64,000 nt of DNA from Clostridium sp. CMCC3677 (GTDB lineage Bacteria > Bacillota > Clostridia > Clostridiales > Clostridiaceae). This document shows positions 46,698-56,013 of the stretch, in pieces. The notes beneath the pieces are model-generated. The model saw only the letters and a list, made by a program, of their open reading frames with translations, was not told the origin of the DNA and made no database searches. The stretch lies in NCBI RefSeq assembly GCF_023845585.1, contig NZ_JAMQHS010000002.1:124001-188000 (forward strand), read 5' to 3'. Positions within the stretch are counted from its first letter, which is position 1. Each line of letters opens with the position of its first letter. Both the position numbers and the translations under genes were made by a program.

Positions 46698-47654
46698 TTG
46701 GAAACAAAAAAAATGACAGAAGCAGGAGTTCTTACAGCTGTATTTGTAGTAATAAGCATTATAGCAATTGGTACAGGAATAGGATATTTAGGATATTTAG
46801 ATTTTATGGTTCCAATAATTACCATACTTATATACCTAAGATGTGGTTTTAAATATACATTATTATCTAGTGTATCTTCAATTCTAATAATAGCATTAAC
46901 TATAGGAGATGTGGTTTCAGGAATCTGTATAAGTCAAAGTATGGTATTAGGATTTATATGTGGAATATTTGTTGAAAAGAAAGAAACAATTTTAGATGAT
47001 TTATTTTATTGTTCAATACTGTCATGTGTTGTTATGGTTATGATTGATATAAACTTTTCTAATATATTAGGATATAGCCTACTTAAAGAATCTCAAATAT
47101 ATGTGGATAAATTATTATTTTTAAATAAAACATTAAAAAATGTTTTATATTACATTTTAATAATATCACTTCCAGTAGGAACTACATTTATAACATACAT
47201 CGCATCGTTATTTTTAGGAAAAAAGTTAAATCTACTAAGTTGTGTGTCAAATAAAAAATTTTTAGTTATAAGAAATTTTAAGAAATACGGAATAGTAATT
47301 TGTTGTTCTAAGAAAATCATAAACATTGGAATAGTATATTTGTCAAGTATGTATATATTATATTTAAATATAGAAATAAGTAAATTTGTGCATTTAAATA
47401 TAATATTAAATTCAATAAAATATATAGTTATATACTTTTTGTTACAAGATAGTTACAAGTATATAAACAGAATGATTTATACGTTAACTAAATCTAAGCT
47501 TTCACTAATTTTAATGGAGATTTTAACTTTGTATATGCTTCTAAATTATTTTATAAAAACAGCAATAGTATTAATTAGTATTTCATTTATTATGGATAAT
47601 ATTTTAAATTTAAGAGAAAAGCAAATAGTCTTTTTAGATAAGATTTTAATATAA
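46698..47654 (+). CDS. DUF2232 / YybS-like membrane protein
   Basis: 318 residues with about eight or nine membrane helices. TEAGVLTAVFVVISIIAIG at the N-terminus and FMVPIITILIYLRCGFKYTLLSSVSS are typical of the YybS/DUF2232 family, which is distantly like ECF-transporter S-components. The likely start is TTG 46698 with AAGGTG at good spacing; GTG 46689 overlaps that ribosome site. The function of the family is unknown. Many members sit near rpsF/rplI-DHH genes, but this one does not, so it may be a paralogue. Single gene ending at a terminator. Confidence 0.78.
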   Translation: METKKMTEAGVLTAVFVVISIIAIGTGIGYLGYLDFMVPIITILIYLRCGFKYTLLSSVSSILIIALTIGDVVSGICISQSMVLGFICGIFVEKKETILDDLFYCSILSCVVMVMIDINFSNILGYSLLKESQIYVDKLLFLNKTLKNVLYYILIISLPVGTTFITYIASLFLGKKLNLLSCVSNKKFLVIRNFKKYGIVICCSKKIINIGIVYLSSMYILYLNIEISKFVHLNIILNSIKYIVIYFLLQDSYKYINRMIYTLTKSKLSLILMEILTLYMLLNYFIKTAIVLISISFIMDNILNLREKQIVFLDKILI

Positions 47655-47665
47655 TAAATTAGAAT

Positions 47666-47704
47666 AAAAATACAAGAAATACATATGTACGTTCTTGTAT
47701 TTTT
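47666..47704. terminator. bidirectional terminator
   Basis: AAAAATACAAGAA and TTCTTGTATTTTT form a 13-bp stem with a 13-base loop, between the YybS-like and kinase-like genes. Confidence 0.88.
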
Positions 47705-47712
47705 ATTTGTTT

Positions 47713-48291
47713 TTAACATGCGTAGCATCTACAATGTAATTTTTTCTCAGACATAAGAGTAAAATAATCATAACCGTGAATCCAATAACTAAGAAGATCA
47801 GGCTTATAATCTAAAAGGTTCTTTAAAAAATTATCAAATAAGTTTAATTTTACTAAAGTTTTTATAATGTCCTTAGGATAGGGCGTAAATTTACTATAAG
47901 GATTTCGAGGGTCTATGACTTTAATTTTACTGTTTTTATCTACAAATATATGTGCATTTCTAATATTTAATCTTTTGAAATCTAAGACTTTAAAATCTTC
48001 AATTAAATCTATAATCTCTACAGATAAAGAATAGGTTAATCCATTTTTACATAAAAACTCATAAAGATTATCACCTTCTATGAATTCTCGTAACACCATA
48101 TTTTCAGCCATAAACAGTACATTAGGAAAAAATCTACTCTTTTTTGTTTTTTCAAGAATTTCTACTTCTTTTTCTGCCTTCTTTTTATTATAGAATATTT
48201 TTAAAGCAAATCCTTCGGGAGTTAAATAAACCTTTCCTTCATGTCCTTTACCTAAAAATTCACATTGTTTAACATTTAGAAGGTATCTCAT
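47713..48291 (-). CDS. small protein-kinase-like protein with cysteine-rich tail
   Basis: 192 residues with a minimal protein-kinase fold of the YrzF/Bud32-like sort. Glycine loop is GKGHEGKVYL (about 14-23) and lysine is ALKIFY (K31). The catalytic-loop region is FKRLNIRNAHIFVD, and the metal aspartate is D127 in KVIDPRNPYSKF, replacing DFG. The HRD histidine/aspartate is not obvious, so activity is uncertain. The last eight residues, LHCRCYAC, contain three cysteines, unlike the rest of the protein, and could bind metal or a thiol partner. AAAATGAGA-type start with a weak ribosome site. Alone between two terminator/repeat regions. Confidence 0.72.
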   Translation of the reverse strand: MRYLLNVKQCEFLGKGHEGKVYLTPEGFALKIFYNKKKAEKEVEILEKTKKSRFFPNVLFMAENMVLREFIEGDNLYEFLCKNGLTYSLSVEIIDLIEDFKVLDFKRLNIRNAHIFVDKNSKIKVIDPRNPYSKFTPYPKDIIKTLVKLNLFDNFLKNLLDYKPDLLSYWIHGYDYFTLMSEKKLHCRCYAC

Positions 48292-48426
48292 TTTATCACT
48301 ACTATATATTGATTTATAATATTATATGACTATATTACGTTATTGATACGATACTTGAGATTTTTGCTAATTTATAGTGTGAAATAAAACCTTTATTATT
48401 AAATTATGTGAATTAAAGTTAAAATA

Positions 48427-48645
48427 AGGCTATGTTTTAGCAGAGTGTTGATATATGCATAAGCAAAGTGAGCGGAATAATTGAACTTAGGAATGCTAAA
48501 ATGAGTATAGTCCCATTTTAGCTTGCTCCCAATATAAAATTGAGACAAGCAGTAAATGTGACAATACTCATTGAGAATTCTCAAAGTCCAATTACAATGC
48601 CACTTTACCTATTGCATATATCAACACTCATTTAAAACAGAGCCT
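48427..48645. mobile_element. MITE-like element with ~65-bp terminal inverted repeats, copy 2
   Basis: The left end (AGGCTATGTTTTAGC then GTGTTGATATATGC) and the right end read on the other strand (AGGCTCTGTTTTAAA then GTGTTGATATATGC) match at roughly four of five positions over about 65 bases. The middle holds a further hairpin. There is no coding capacity. It is the best-preserved of three copies (others at 6831 and 55829). The rest of 48292-48760 holds no gene. Confidence 0.75.
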
Positions 48646-48760
48646 AAAATAAAAATATATAAAATGGAAAAACATATTGTTTTTAAATAGTGTATAATAA
48701 TATTGAATCAAATTTATATGCAAATTAAATTTTAATTTGTAATAAATGGGGGATGAAGCA

Positions 48761-49570
48761 GTGGGTGGAATAATAACAATAAAGAACATTATAGATAATT
48801 ATAAAAATGCAGATATAGATTTTGAAAGTTTAAGCTTAGAAAAAATAAGAAAATATGCAGATAGAGAAAACAAAAAAGCACAAAATGTTTTAGGTGATAG
48901 ATATTATACTGGTGAGGAGATTACGCAGGATTATGAAGAGGCTGTTAAATGGTATATAAAATCTGCTAAGCAAGGCTATGATGTTGCACAATATAATTTA
49001 GGAGATATGTACTATTGTGGAAATGGAGTAAAGCAAGATTATGAAAAAGCTATAGAATATTTTAAATATTCAGCTAATCAAGGAAATCCAGATGCACAAT
49101 GTAATTTAGCATGTATGTATGAAGAGGGATTAGGAACTGAAGTAAACTATGAAGAAGCTATTAAATGGTATGAAAAAGCCGCATTACAAGAAGATTTTTA
49201 TGCACAATATAACTTAGGTAATTTATATATGTATGGAAAAGGCGTTGATACAGATTATAAAAAGGCATTTAAATGGCACATGCGAGCTTCAATTTTAGGC
49301 TATGAGAAGTCTCAAAATACATTAGGTTATATGTATGAACAGGGTATTGGAATAGAAAAAAACTATGAAGAAGCTGTTAAGTATTATAAAAAAGCTGCAT
49401 ATCAAGAATACTCATATGCAGAATATAATTTAGCTACTATGTATTATTTGGGAAATGGAATAGCTCAAGATCGTAAAACTGCATATATATGGTATAAAAA
49501 AGCTGCAAATCAAGGATTAAAAAAAGCAATGATAGCTTTAAAAACTAAATATAAAGAAACAAATATATAA
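48761..49570 (+). CDS. Sel1-repeat protein
   Basis: 269 residues from GTG 48761, which has GGGGGATG at proper spacing; ATG 48746 lies before that site and has none. After a ~45-residue leader there are six clear Sel1-type repeats of 36 residues (A-x-YNLGxMYYxGxGVxxDYEKAxxWYxKAA). Examples are YNLGDMYYCGNGVKQDYEKA and NTLGYMYEQGIGIEKNYEEA. Cytosolic, no signal peptide. Sel1 proteins are scaffolds; the partner is unknown. Repeats are fairly uniform, which suggests recent internal duplication. Ends at a shared terminator. Confidence 0.9.
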   Translation: MGGIITIKNIIDNYKNADIDFESLSLEKIRKYADRENKKAQNVLGDRYYTGEEITQDYEEAVKWYIKSAKQGYDVAQYNLGDMYYCGNGVKQDYEKAIEYFKYSANQGNPDAQCNLACMYEEGLGTEVNYEEAIKWYEKAALQEDFYAQYNLGNLYMYGKGVDTDYKKAFKWHMRASILGYEKSQNTLGYMYEQGIGIEKNYEEAVKYYKKAAYQEYSYAEYNLATMYYLGNGIAQDRKTAYIWYKKAANQGLKKAMIALKTKYKETNI

Positions 49571-49597
49571 TTTAAAATAAAGTATAAAAAGTAAATA

Positions 49598-49647
49598 AAA
49601 AAATAATACTATAAAGATAACTTAAAATCTTTATAGTATTATTTTTT
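49598..49647. terminator. bidirectional terminator
   Basis: A stem of 21 bp (AAAAAATAATACTATAAAGAT with its complement) and an 8-base loop. The right arm reaches into the last bases of the convergent hemerythrin gene. Confidence 0.85.
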
Positions 49648-50035
49648 ATTTTCCGATAAGTTTATCGCTATATAATATATGTTCAGTTAACCAAGTATTT
49701 AAAAATTCTAGTATTTTTTTTATACCTTCATCTTGGTTTTCATCCACAATTTTTAAATCCACATTATTAAGTTCTTCAATGAATTTTTCATGTGCGATTT
49801 TTTGAGAGAATCTTCGCTTGTAATTTATACTATCCATGTATTCTTCTTCAGATTTAAAATGAAATGTTGTATAGTCTTTTAATTCTTCAATAATATTTAC
49901 AACAGAATCATATTTATCTAATGTGAAATTATTGGTTAGTAAATTATATGCCTTATCAGCTATCTCAAAGAGTTTTTTATGTTGTTCATCAATAAATTCA
50001 ATGCCTGTTTTAAATTCTTCTTTCATTTTATACAT
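49646..50035 (-). CDS. bacteriohemerythrin
   Basis: 129 residues, a complete single-domain hemerythrin. The di-iron ligands are visible in order: H in FIDEQHKKLFE, H and E in TTFHFKSEEEYM, H in IAHEKFIEEL, and H/D in LTEHILYSDKLIGK. Oxygen-binding protein of the cytosol; in anaerobes it is thought to buffer or deliver O2. M1 is followed by a second methionine (residue 4); either could be the start. Monocistronic. The 35671 gene in this window encodes a second, more divergent hemerythrin-like protein. Confidence 0.93.
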   Translation of the reverse strand: MYKMKEEFKTGIEFIDEQHKKLFEIADKAYNLLTNNFTLDKYDSVVNIIEELKDYTTFHFKSEEEYMDSINYKRRFSQKIAHEKFIEELNNVDLKIVDENQDEGIKKILEFLNTWLTEHILYSDKLIGK

Positions 50036-50261
50036 TTATAATAAACCTCAACTTTCTTTAGATAAATAATATATTATAATTATACATTGAAAACTTATAT
50101 TTTTCTATAAAATTAAGTTAATATATATTATTAATTATAATGCAATATATTACATTAAATAATAAACAGTGTTATAACAAAAATATAATTATATGTACAT
50201 AGCAAACAATAACAGTATGTATGGTTATATGCATAAAATATAATTGAAAGGAATTTATTGT

Positions 50262-50729
50262 ATGGGATATAATGGAATTGATATCATTGATAAAGCTATA
50301 AATATTGAAGAAAGAAGAAAAATAATAATTAATAGTGTTGTAAATGAAAATACTAATAATCCTGCTGTAAAAGTAATAGCAAAAGTATTATCTAATCAAT
50401 TAGATGCAATGATAAAACATTATGAAGAATTAAGAAATGAAGTGAGTAATACAGAACTTGAAGAAATAGACATTATGACTTATGATAAAATGTCTTTTTT
50501 AATAAATGAATTTAACAATAAGTTATATAATCCAAAAGTGAATAATGTTAGGGAATATTTAGAATTCTCACTTAATTTAGCTAAAGATAAATATTCTTTA
50601 TTTGTTGATATACAAGGTAGACTTGTAAATAATACAAAAGACACTCAGCCAAAAACTTATGAAATATTAAGCAATATAATAAAAACTATAAGTAAACAAA
50701 TAAGAACTATTGAAAAAACATTAATATAA
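50262..50729 (+). CDS. hypothetical helical protein
   Basis: 155 residues from ATG 50262, with GAAAGGA about 9 bases ahead; a TTG at 50244 is in frame but lies before that site. I do not recognise the family. The sequence is charged and predicted to be almost all helix, with no signal peptide, membrane segment or cysteine. The middle (KHYEELRNEVSNTELEEID) could form a coiled coil. It stands alone between the hemerythrin and PepF genes. Composition and ribosome site suggest it is a real gene. Confidence 0.65.
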   Translation: MGYNGIDIIDKAINIEERRKIIINSVVNENTNNPAVKVIAKVLSNQLDAMIKHYEELRNEVSNTELEEIDIMTYDKMSFLINEFNNKLYNPKVNNVREYLEFSLNLAKDKYSLFVDIQGRLVNNTKDTQPKTYEILSNIIKTISKQIRTIEKTLI

Positions 50730-50864
50730 TAAATTTAAAGAGGAATAATTTGAAACAAAAGCTTATAATCCATTATTTACATGATACAATATATAATGGT
50801 TATGTAGATTATTGATTTAGGCAAATTTTACATAGCTAATAATAATGAAGTAGAGGTAAAGAGA

Positions 50865-52646
50865 ATGGAATTAAATTGGAGTTTAAAAGAAATATATTCA
50901 TCATTTAATAGTGAGGAATTTAAAGGTGATTTAGAATCGCTTAACTATATGATAGAGAATATTAATGAGTGGAGTAAAGAGATAACTTTAGATAAAGAAA
51001 ACTTAAAAATTAAATTAGAAGAATATATAAAGAAGTTTACTAAATTTACTGATTTAGCAAGTAAATTATCAATATATATAAATTTGGTTTTAAGTGTTGA
51101 CACTACAGATAAAGAAGGTTTAAAATATTCAGATGTTATAGAGAAAAAGTTAACAGAAATTGTTGAAAGCAGTACTAAATTAGAAAGATGGATTAGTAGC
51201 ATAGAAAATATAGATGAAGTTATAAGTAATTCAAGATTACTTAAAGACCATGAGTTTATATTAAAAAATATAATTGAAAATAGTAAATATTTACTTAGTG
51301 ACAAAGAGGAAAATATAATTGCTAGTATGAAAAATACGGGATCTAATGCTTGGCTTAAACTTAAGGATAAACTAATTTCTAACTTAAAAGTAGAAATTGA
51401 AGAAAATGGAGAAATTAAATCTATACCACTAACTTTAGTCTTAAATATGGCATATGATAAAGATTCAACTGTTAGAAAAAAAGCATATGATGCTGAAATA
51501 GCTTCTTATAAAAAGGTTGAGGAAGGGGTAGCAGCAGCTCTTAATGGAATAAAAGGAGAAGTTTTAACTGTATGTGATTTAAGGGGATATAAATCTCCAT
51601 TAGAACAAACACTTAAAGATTCAAGAATGGATGAGGAATCCTTAGATGCTATGATTTCTGCAATGAAAGAAAGTTTACCTATTTTTAGAAAGTATTTAAG
51701 AAGAAAAGCCGAAATTTTAGGATATAATAATGGATTGCCATTTTATGAATTATATGCACCGATTAATGATGCTGATATGAAGTTCAGTTATGAAGAAGGA
51801 ACTAAATTTGTTATTAAAAATTTCAATACTTTTAGTAATAACTTAGCTGATTTTGCTAAGAAAGCTATAGATAATGCATGGATAGATGTAATGCCAAAGT
51901 CTGGTAAGGTAGGAGGAGCATTTTGTGAAAATCTACATTTTATAGGTGAAAGTAGATTCTTACTTAATTATGGTGAAAGTTTTGGTGATGTTGTAACACT
52001 TGCTCATGAATTAGGTCATGGATTTCATGGTGAGTGTTTAAATAATGAAACAACATTAAATTCTGATTATCCTATGCCAATAGCAGAAGCTGCATCGACT
52101 TTCTGTGAAACTATAATAAAAAAAGCAGCTATAAAAGAAGCTACTAAAGATGAGGCCTTATCAATATTAGAAACTGAAATAAGTGATTGTACTCAAGTAA
52201 TAGTTGATATATATTCAAGATTTTTATTCGAAAAATCATTTTTTGAAGTAAGAAAAGAAAGCGCTCTAAGTGTAGATAAAATTAAAGAATTAATGTTAAA
52301 TTCTCAAAGAGAAGCTTATGGTGATGGATTAGATCAAACTTACTTACATCCATATATGTGGACTTGGAAGCCACATTATTATTATGCAGATAGTAATTTT
52401 TACAATTTTCCATATGCGTTTGGGTTATTATTTGCTAAAGGGCTATATGCTGAATACTTAAAAAGAGGAGAGTCATTCCCTAATGAATATGAAAAATTAC
52501 TTTCAATTACAGGTAAAAATAAAATAGCAGATGTAACAAAAGTTATGGGAATAGATATACATGATAAAGAATTTTGGAAAAACTCTTTAAAGACAATAGA
52601 AGAAGACATAGAAGAGTTTATGAAACTTAGTGATAAATTATTATAA
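50865..52646 (+). CDS. pepF: oligoendopeptidase F (M3B family)
   Basis: 593 residues, normal for PepF. The zinc motif H381-E382-x2-H385 is in LAHELGHGFHGE, with the downstream ligand glutamate in PIAEAASTFCE. MNTGSNAW-like SMKNTGSNAWLKL and HPYMWTWKPHYYYADSNFYNFPYAFG are characteristic. Cytosolic metallopeptidase cutting short peptides (about 7-17 residues). This branch (pepF/M3 family) is common in clostridia. Monocistronic with a terminator at 52726. AGAGGTAAAGAG precedes the ATG. Confidence 0.95.
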   Translation: MELNWSLKEIYSSFNSEEFKGDLESLNYMIENINEWSKEITLDKENLKIKLEEYIKKFTKFTDLASKLSIYINLVLSVDTTDKEGLKYSDVIEKKLTEIVESSTKLERWISSIENIDEVISNSRLLKDHEFILKNIIENSKYLLSDKEENIIASMKNTGSNAWLKLKDKLISNLKVEIEENGEIKSIPLTLVLNMAYDKDSTVRKKAYDAEIASYKKVEEGVAAALNGIKGEVLTVCDLRGYKSPLEQTLKDSRMDEESLDAMISAMKESLPIFRKYLRRKAEILGYNNGLPFYELYAPINDADMKFSYEEGTKFVIKNFNTFSNNLADFAKKAIDNAWIDVMPKSGKVGGAFCENLHFIGESRFLLNYGESFGDVVTLAHELGHGFHGECLNNETTLNSDYPMPIAEAASTFCETIIKKAAIKEATKDEALSILETEISDCTQVIVDIYSRFLFEKSFFEVRKESALSVDKIKELMLNSQREAYGDGLDQTYLHPYMWTWKPHYYYADSNFYNFPYAFGLLFAKGLYAEYLKRGESFPNEYEKLLSITGKNKIADVTKVMGIDIHDKEFWKNSLKTIEEDIEEFMKLSDKLL

Positions 52647-52725
52647 ATTAGATGTAAAATAAAGTCAGCTATTGATCAATTAAGCATATAAATTTAAATA
52701 TTAATCATAGAAGTATAACATTTAC

Positions 52726-52771
52726 AACGCTATTTTACCATAAGGTTCAAATTTTGTAGTAAAATAGCGTT
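52726..52771 (+). terminator. terminator after pepF
   Basis: AACGCTATTTTAC and GTAAAATAGCGTT form a 13-bp stem with a 20-base loop. Only a short T run follows. Confidence 0.7.
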
Positions 52772-52860
52772 ATATTTATGTTAAATAATATATTAATTGG
52801 TCATTAATGATAAAAAATATATTATAATATATGAATACTATATTATGTGGAGTGATCGTT

Positions 52861-54204
52861 ATGTCAATAATAAATAATAAATTTAAATTAAATCCTGTGC
52901 AGATACTAGCAATAGGTTTTGTCATACTAATTTTTATAGGAGGATTATTATTATCTTTACCAATGTCATCAGCTTCGGGAGAATCAACTAATTTTTTGGA
53001 TGCGTTATTTACGTCTACATCTGCAAGTTGCGTAACTGGTTTAGTTGTAAAAGATACAGGTACATATTGGAGTAGCACTGGACAAGTAATAATTTTAATA
53101 CTTATTGAAATAGGTGGCTTAGGATTTATGTCGTTTGCTACATTTATAGCTATGCTATTTGGTAAAAAAATCACACTGAAAAATAGATTAGTTATGCAAG
53201 AAGCTATGAATACATTAAGCATACAAGGTCTTGTAAAGATGTTAAGGTATGTTATGGGAATTACTTTCTCAATACAGATATTAGGCGCATGCATTTTATC
53301 AACACAATTTGTACCTGAATTTGGATTGAAAAAGGGTAGCTTTTATAGCATTTTTCATTCAGTATCTTTTTTTTGTAATGCTGGATTTGATGTAATAGGG
53401 AATTTTGAAAGTTTAACAAGATATTATAATAAGCCTGTTGTATTATTAACAGTTAGTAGTTTAATTATTATTGGTGGATTAGGATTTACTGTTTTACTTG
53501 AAATATATAATTTCAAAGGTATAAAAAAATTATCTAGTCACACTAAGTTGGTTCTTTTAGTTACTGCTGCATTAATAGTATTTGGAGGTGTTTTCATATT
53601 TGCATTAGAATATACTAATTTAAATACAATTGGTAATATGAATTTAAAAGATAAAATATTTAATTCATTGTTAGCATCAGTATCGCCAAGAACAGCAGGG
53701 GTTAATAGTATACCAATAGATGAAATGCATACTGCAAGCAAGTTTTTTACCATTATACTGATGTTTATTGGTGGATCGCCAGGATCAACTGCTGGAGGAC
53801 TTAAGACTACTACTTTTGGCGTGATAATTCTTACTGTTCTTTGTGTTATAAAAGGGAAAGAAGATACTGAACTTTTTGGTAGGAGATTTCCAAAAGAATT
53901 GGTATACAAAGCTTTTTCATTGTTATTTATTGGTATGACTTTAGTTATTGTTGTTACTATGATATTAACAATAACTGATCCTAATGAATCTCTTATTTCA
54001 CTTTTATATGAAGCTACATCAGCTTTTGGTACCGTGGGGTTAACTACAGGAGTTACTCAAAGGTTAAGTAGTATGGGTAAAGGTATGATAATTATAATGA
54101 TGTATTTAGGAAGAGTAGGACCTTTAACAGTTGCATTAGCATTAACTAAGAGAAGAAAAAGGACTTTATATAAATATCCAGAAGCTAAAATACTAATAGG
54201 ATAA
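52861..54204 (+). CDS. ktrB: KtrB/TrkH-type potassium transporter
   Basis: 447 residues from ATG 52861, which has GGAGTGA at 5-base spacing; an upstream in-frame ATG (52831) has no site. Four membrane-pore-membrane repeats are recognisable by their filter loops: STSASCVTGL, FCNAGFDVIG, GGSPGSTAGGLKTTTFG and SAFGTVGLTTG. Each has the single conserved glycine of the K+ filter. It takes up K+ (and Na+-coupled in Ktr systems). The regulatory RCK subunit KtrA/TrkA is not in this window, so this copy is an orphan membrane subunit. It ends at a terminator after a short relic. Confidence 0.92.
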   Translation: MSIINNKFKLNPVQILAIGFVILIFIGGLLLSLPMSSASGESTNFLDALFTSTSASCVTGLVVKDTGTYWSSTGQVIILILIEIGGLGFMSFATFIAMLFGKKITLKNRLVMQEAMNTLSIQGLVKMLRYVMGITFSIQILGACILSTQFVPEFGLKKGSFYSIFHSVSFFCNAGFDVIGNFESLTRYYNKPVVLLTVSSLIIIGGLGFTVLLEIYNFKGIKKLSSHTKLVLLVTAALIVFGGVFIFALEYTNLNTIGNMNLKDKIFNSLLASVSPRTAGVNSIPIDEMHTASKFFTIILMFIGGSPGSTAGGLKTTTFGVIILTVLCVIKGKEDTELFGRRFPKELVYKAFSLLFIGMTLVIVVTMILTITDPNESLISLLYEATSAFGTVGLTTGVTQRLSSMGKGMIIIMMYLGRVGPLTVALALTKRRKRTLYKYPEAKILIG

Positions 54205-54210
54205 ATATGA

Positions 54211-54321
54211 GCATTAAATTTTCAGTTAAGTGAAGACGATATTATAAGAATCACTGAATTAGATGAAAATATTAGATGTTGATCAGATCCAGACAGTATT
54301 TATTCACAAGGTCATAAATAA
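54211..54321 (+). pseudogene. C-terminal remnant of an aldo/keto reductase
   Basis: Immediately after ktrB, one frame reads ALNFQLSEDDIIRITELDEN then IRC, a stop, and SDPDSIYSQGHK with a final stop. This resembles the last ~35 residues of aldo/keto reductases (NFxLSxEDxxxIxxLNEN.R...DPD). No start codon is present, and an in-frame TGA interrupts it. It is a decayed fragment. Confidence 0.65.
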
Positions 54322-54330
54322 TTAAACAGC

Positions 54331-54368
54331 AAAAAATAAATTAGTATTAATATACTAATTTATTTTTT
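54331..54368 (+). terminator. terminator after ktrB
   Basis: AAAAAATAAATTAGTAT and its exact complement form a 17-bp stem with a 4-base loop and end in six Ts. Confidence 0.85.
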
Positions 54369-54607
54369 GTGATTTTTGTTAAAAAACTAATTTGGATATT
54401 TTATATTATAACGTTAATGTAACATACCTTCAAAACATAACTCCACAATAAAATAAAAGATAAAAAAACAAAAGAAAACACAAAAAAGTAAAAAACCATC
54501 AAATTCTTGACAGCATAAATTAATATGGGATAATATTATTAGAATTAGCTGTGGAATAAAAAAGATTAAATGTAAAAAATATACTAACCAAAAGGTGGTT
54601 AATTTAA

Positions 54608-55819
54608 ATGATTGGTAATAGAAATTTAAATGATATAATTGATATTAATTTATTAAAATCAATACAAGATAGATTAGCTGAAATTACTGGACTTGCATAT
54701 AATATAGTTGATTTTAAGGGTAATCCAATTAATAATTATTCAAACTTTTGTGATTTTTGTAGTAAAGTTAGAAATACTAAAGAAGGTATGAAAATATGTT
54801 ATGATACAAATGCGCATGCAGGATTAGAAGCGGCTATAAGACAAAAACCATATGTTTTTAAATGTCCAGCAGGTTTAGTAGATGTTGCTATTCCTATTAT
54901 TGTAAATGGTAATTATCTTGGCGCAGTTTTTTTTGGACAAGTTAGAACTAATAAAGATAAGCTTGAACCAATTAGAAAATCAAATTATTATTCTAAAATG
55001 TGTAGAAATGATAATGAATTATTAAATGACTTCAATAGCACAAAATTTATAGATTATTCTAAGATTGAATCAATATATTCTTTAATTAATATAATTGTAA
55101 ATTTATTGGTTGAAAAATCTGAACTTAGTTCAATTCAGGAAGAATTAAGCTTTAATAATATAAAGCTTATTAGAGAAAAACAGGAAAGAAAAGAATTAGA
55201 AGAAAAACTTAAGTTTTGTGAATTGGATTCTTTGGAGACACCTATAAGTTTTGAATTTATTCTTAATACATTAAACACAATATCTAGTCTTGCACTAATA
55301 GAAGATGCTCCTAAAACTCAAGAAATGATATATTCTTTAACAAAACTATTTAGATATAACTTTAAAAATATTGGTAACTTAGTTTCTATGGAGAAAGCTA
55401 TAGAAAACATCAAAACATATTTAAAGATACAATCAACTAGATTTGGTGAGAGAATAAGATATGAAATTAATATAGATGAAAAAATTAATCACATTAAAAT
55501 ACCAACTATGATTTTTTTACCATTTATAGAATATTCAATATTAAATGGACTATGCCCTAAAAAAGATGGAGGAACTATTTTTATTAAAGGAGACTGCTGT
55601 GAAAATAATGCTACTATTTTAATTCAAGATAATGGCATAGGAATTTCTGAAGATGAATTATTTTCAATATTAAATGGTAAATGCAAAAAAGGCTCTTTAG
55701 GAGCAGGCATATATAATGCTAATAATGTTCTCGTTAAATATTATGGAAAAGAATATAAAGTTAATATAAAAAGCGAACTAAATATAGGGACTAATGTGAG
55801 TTTTAAACTACCATTATAG
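54608..55819 (+). CDS. dhaS: PocR-domain sensor histidine kinase
   Basis: 403 residues. The N-terminal PocR ligand-binding domain (about 8-170) has the family cysteines and core: FCDFCSKVRNTKEGMKICYDTNAHAG-like FCDFC, ICYDTN and VFKCPAGLVDVAIPI, then YLGAVFFGQV. PocR domains sense small diols or related hydrocarbons such as 1,2-propanediol. A LytS/YesM-type kinase follows, with H in a weakly conserved box (about 215-240) and HATPase_c (about 300-403, DNGIGIS, GAGIYNANNVL). The gene precedes an AraC-type regulator and the glycyl-radical dehydratase, the same gene order idea as the DhaS/DhaA pair of C. butyricum. AAAGGTGG precedes the ATG. The gene symbol is by analogy. Confidence 0.85.
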   Translation: MIGNRNLNDIIDINLLKSIQDRLAEITGLAYNIVDFKGNPINNYSNFCDFCSKVRNTKEGMKICYDTNAHAGLEAAIRQKPYVFKCPAGLVDVAIPIIVNGNYLGAVFFGQVRTNKDKLEPIRKSNYYSKMCRNDNELLNDFNSTKFIDYSKIESIYSLINIIVNLLVEKSELSSIQEELSFNNIKLIREKQERKELEEKLKFCELDSLETPISFEFILNTLNTISSLALIEDAPKTQEMIYSLTKLFRYNFKNIGNLVSMEKAIENIKTYLKIQSTRFGERIRYEINIDEKINHIKIPTMIFLPFIEYSILNGLCPKKDGGTIFIKGDCCENNATILIQDNGIGISEDELFSILNGKCKKGSLGAGIYNANNVLVKYYGKEYKVNIKSELNIGTNVSFKLPL

Positions 55820-55828
55820 ATTTTTTTA

Positions 55829-55968
55829 GTAAAACGTTGATATATGTATAAGTGTATAGGCAAAATAAGGACTTAGTAATTGGAATTAGGAATACTAAAA
55901 TGTATAGTCTAATTACAAGAAAACTTTACCTAAACAATATATCAACACACATTAAAAATAGAGTCTAA
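55829..55968. mobile_element. MITE-like inverted-repeat element, copy 3
   Basis: About 140 bases with imperfect terminal inverted repeats. The left end has CGTTGATATATGTATAAG. The right end on the other strand gives GACTCTATTTTTAATG and GTGTTGATATATTG. Both match copy 2 at 48427. It occupies most of the gap between the PocR-kinase and response-regulator genes. Confidence 0.7.
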
Positions 55969-56013
55969 AATTAAAAAAATCAGGGAAATGTAAAGGGGGG
56001 GGAGAGCATTAGT

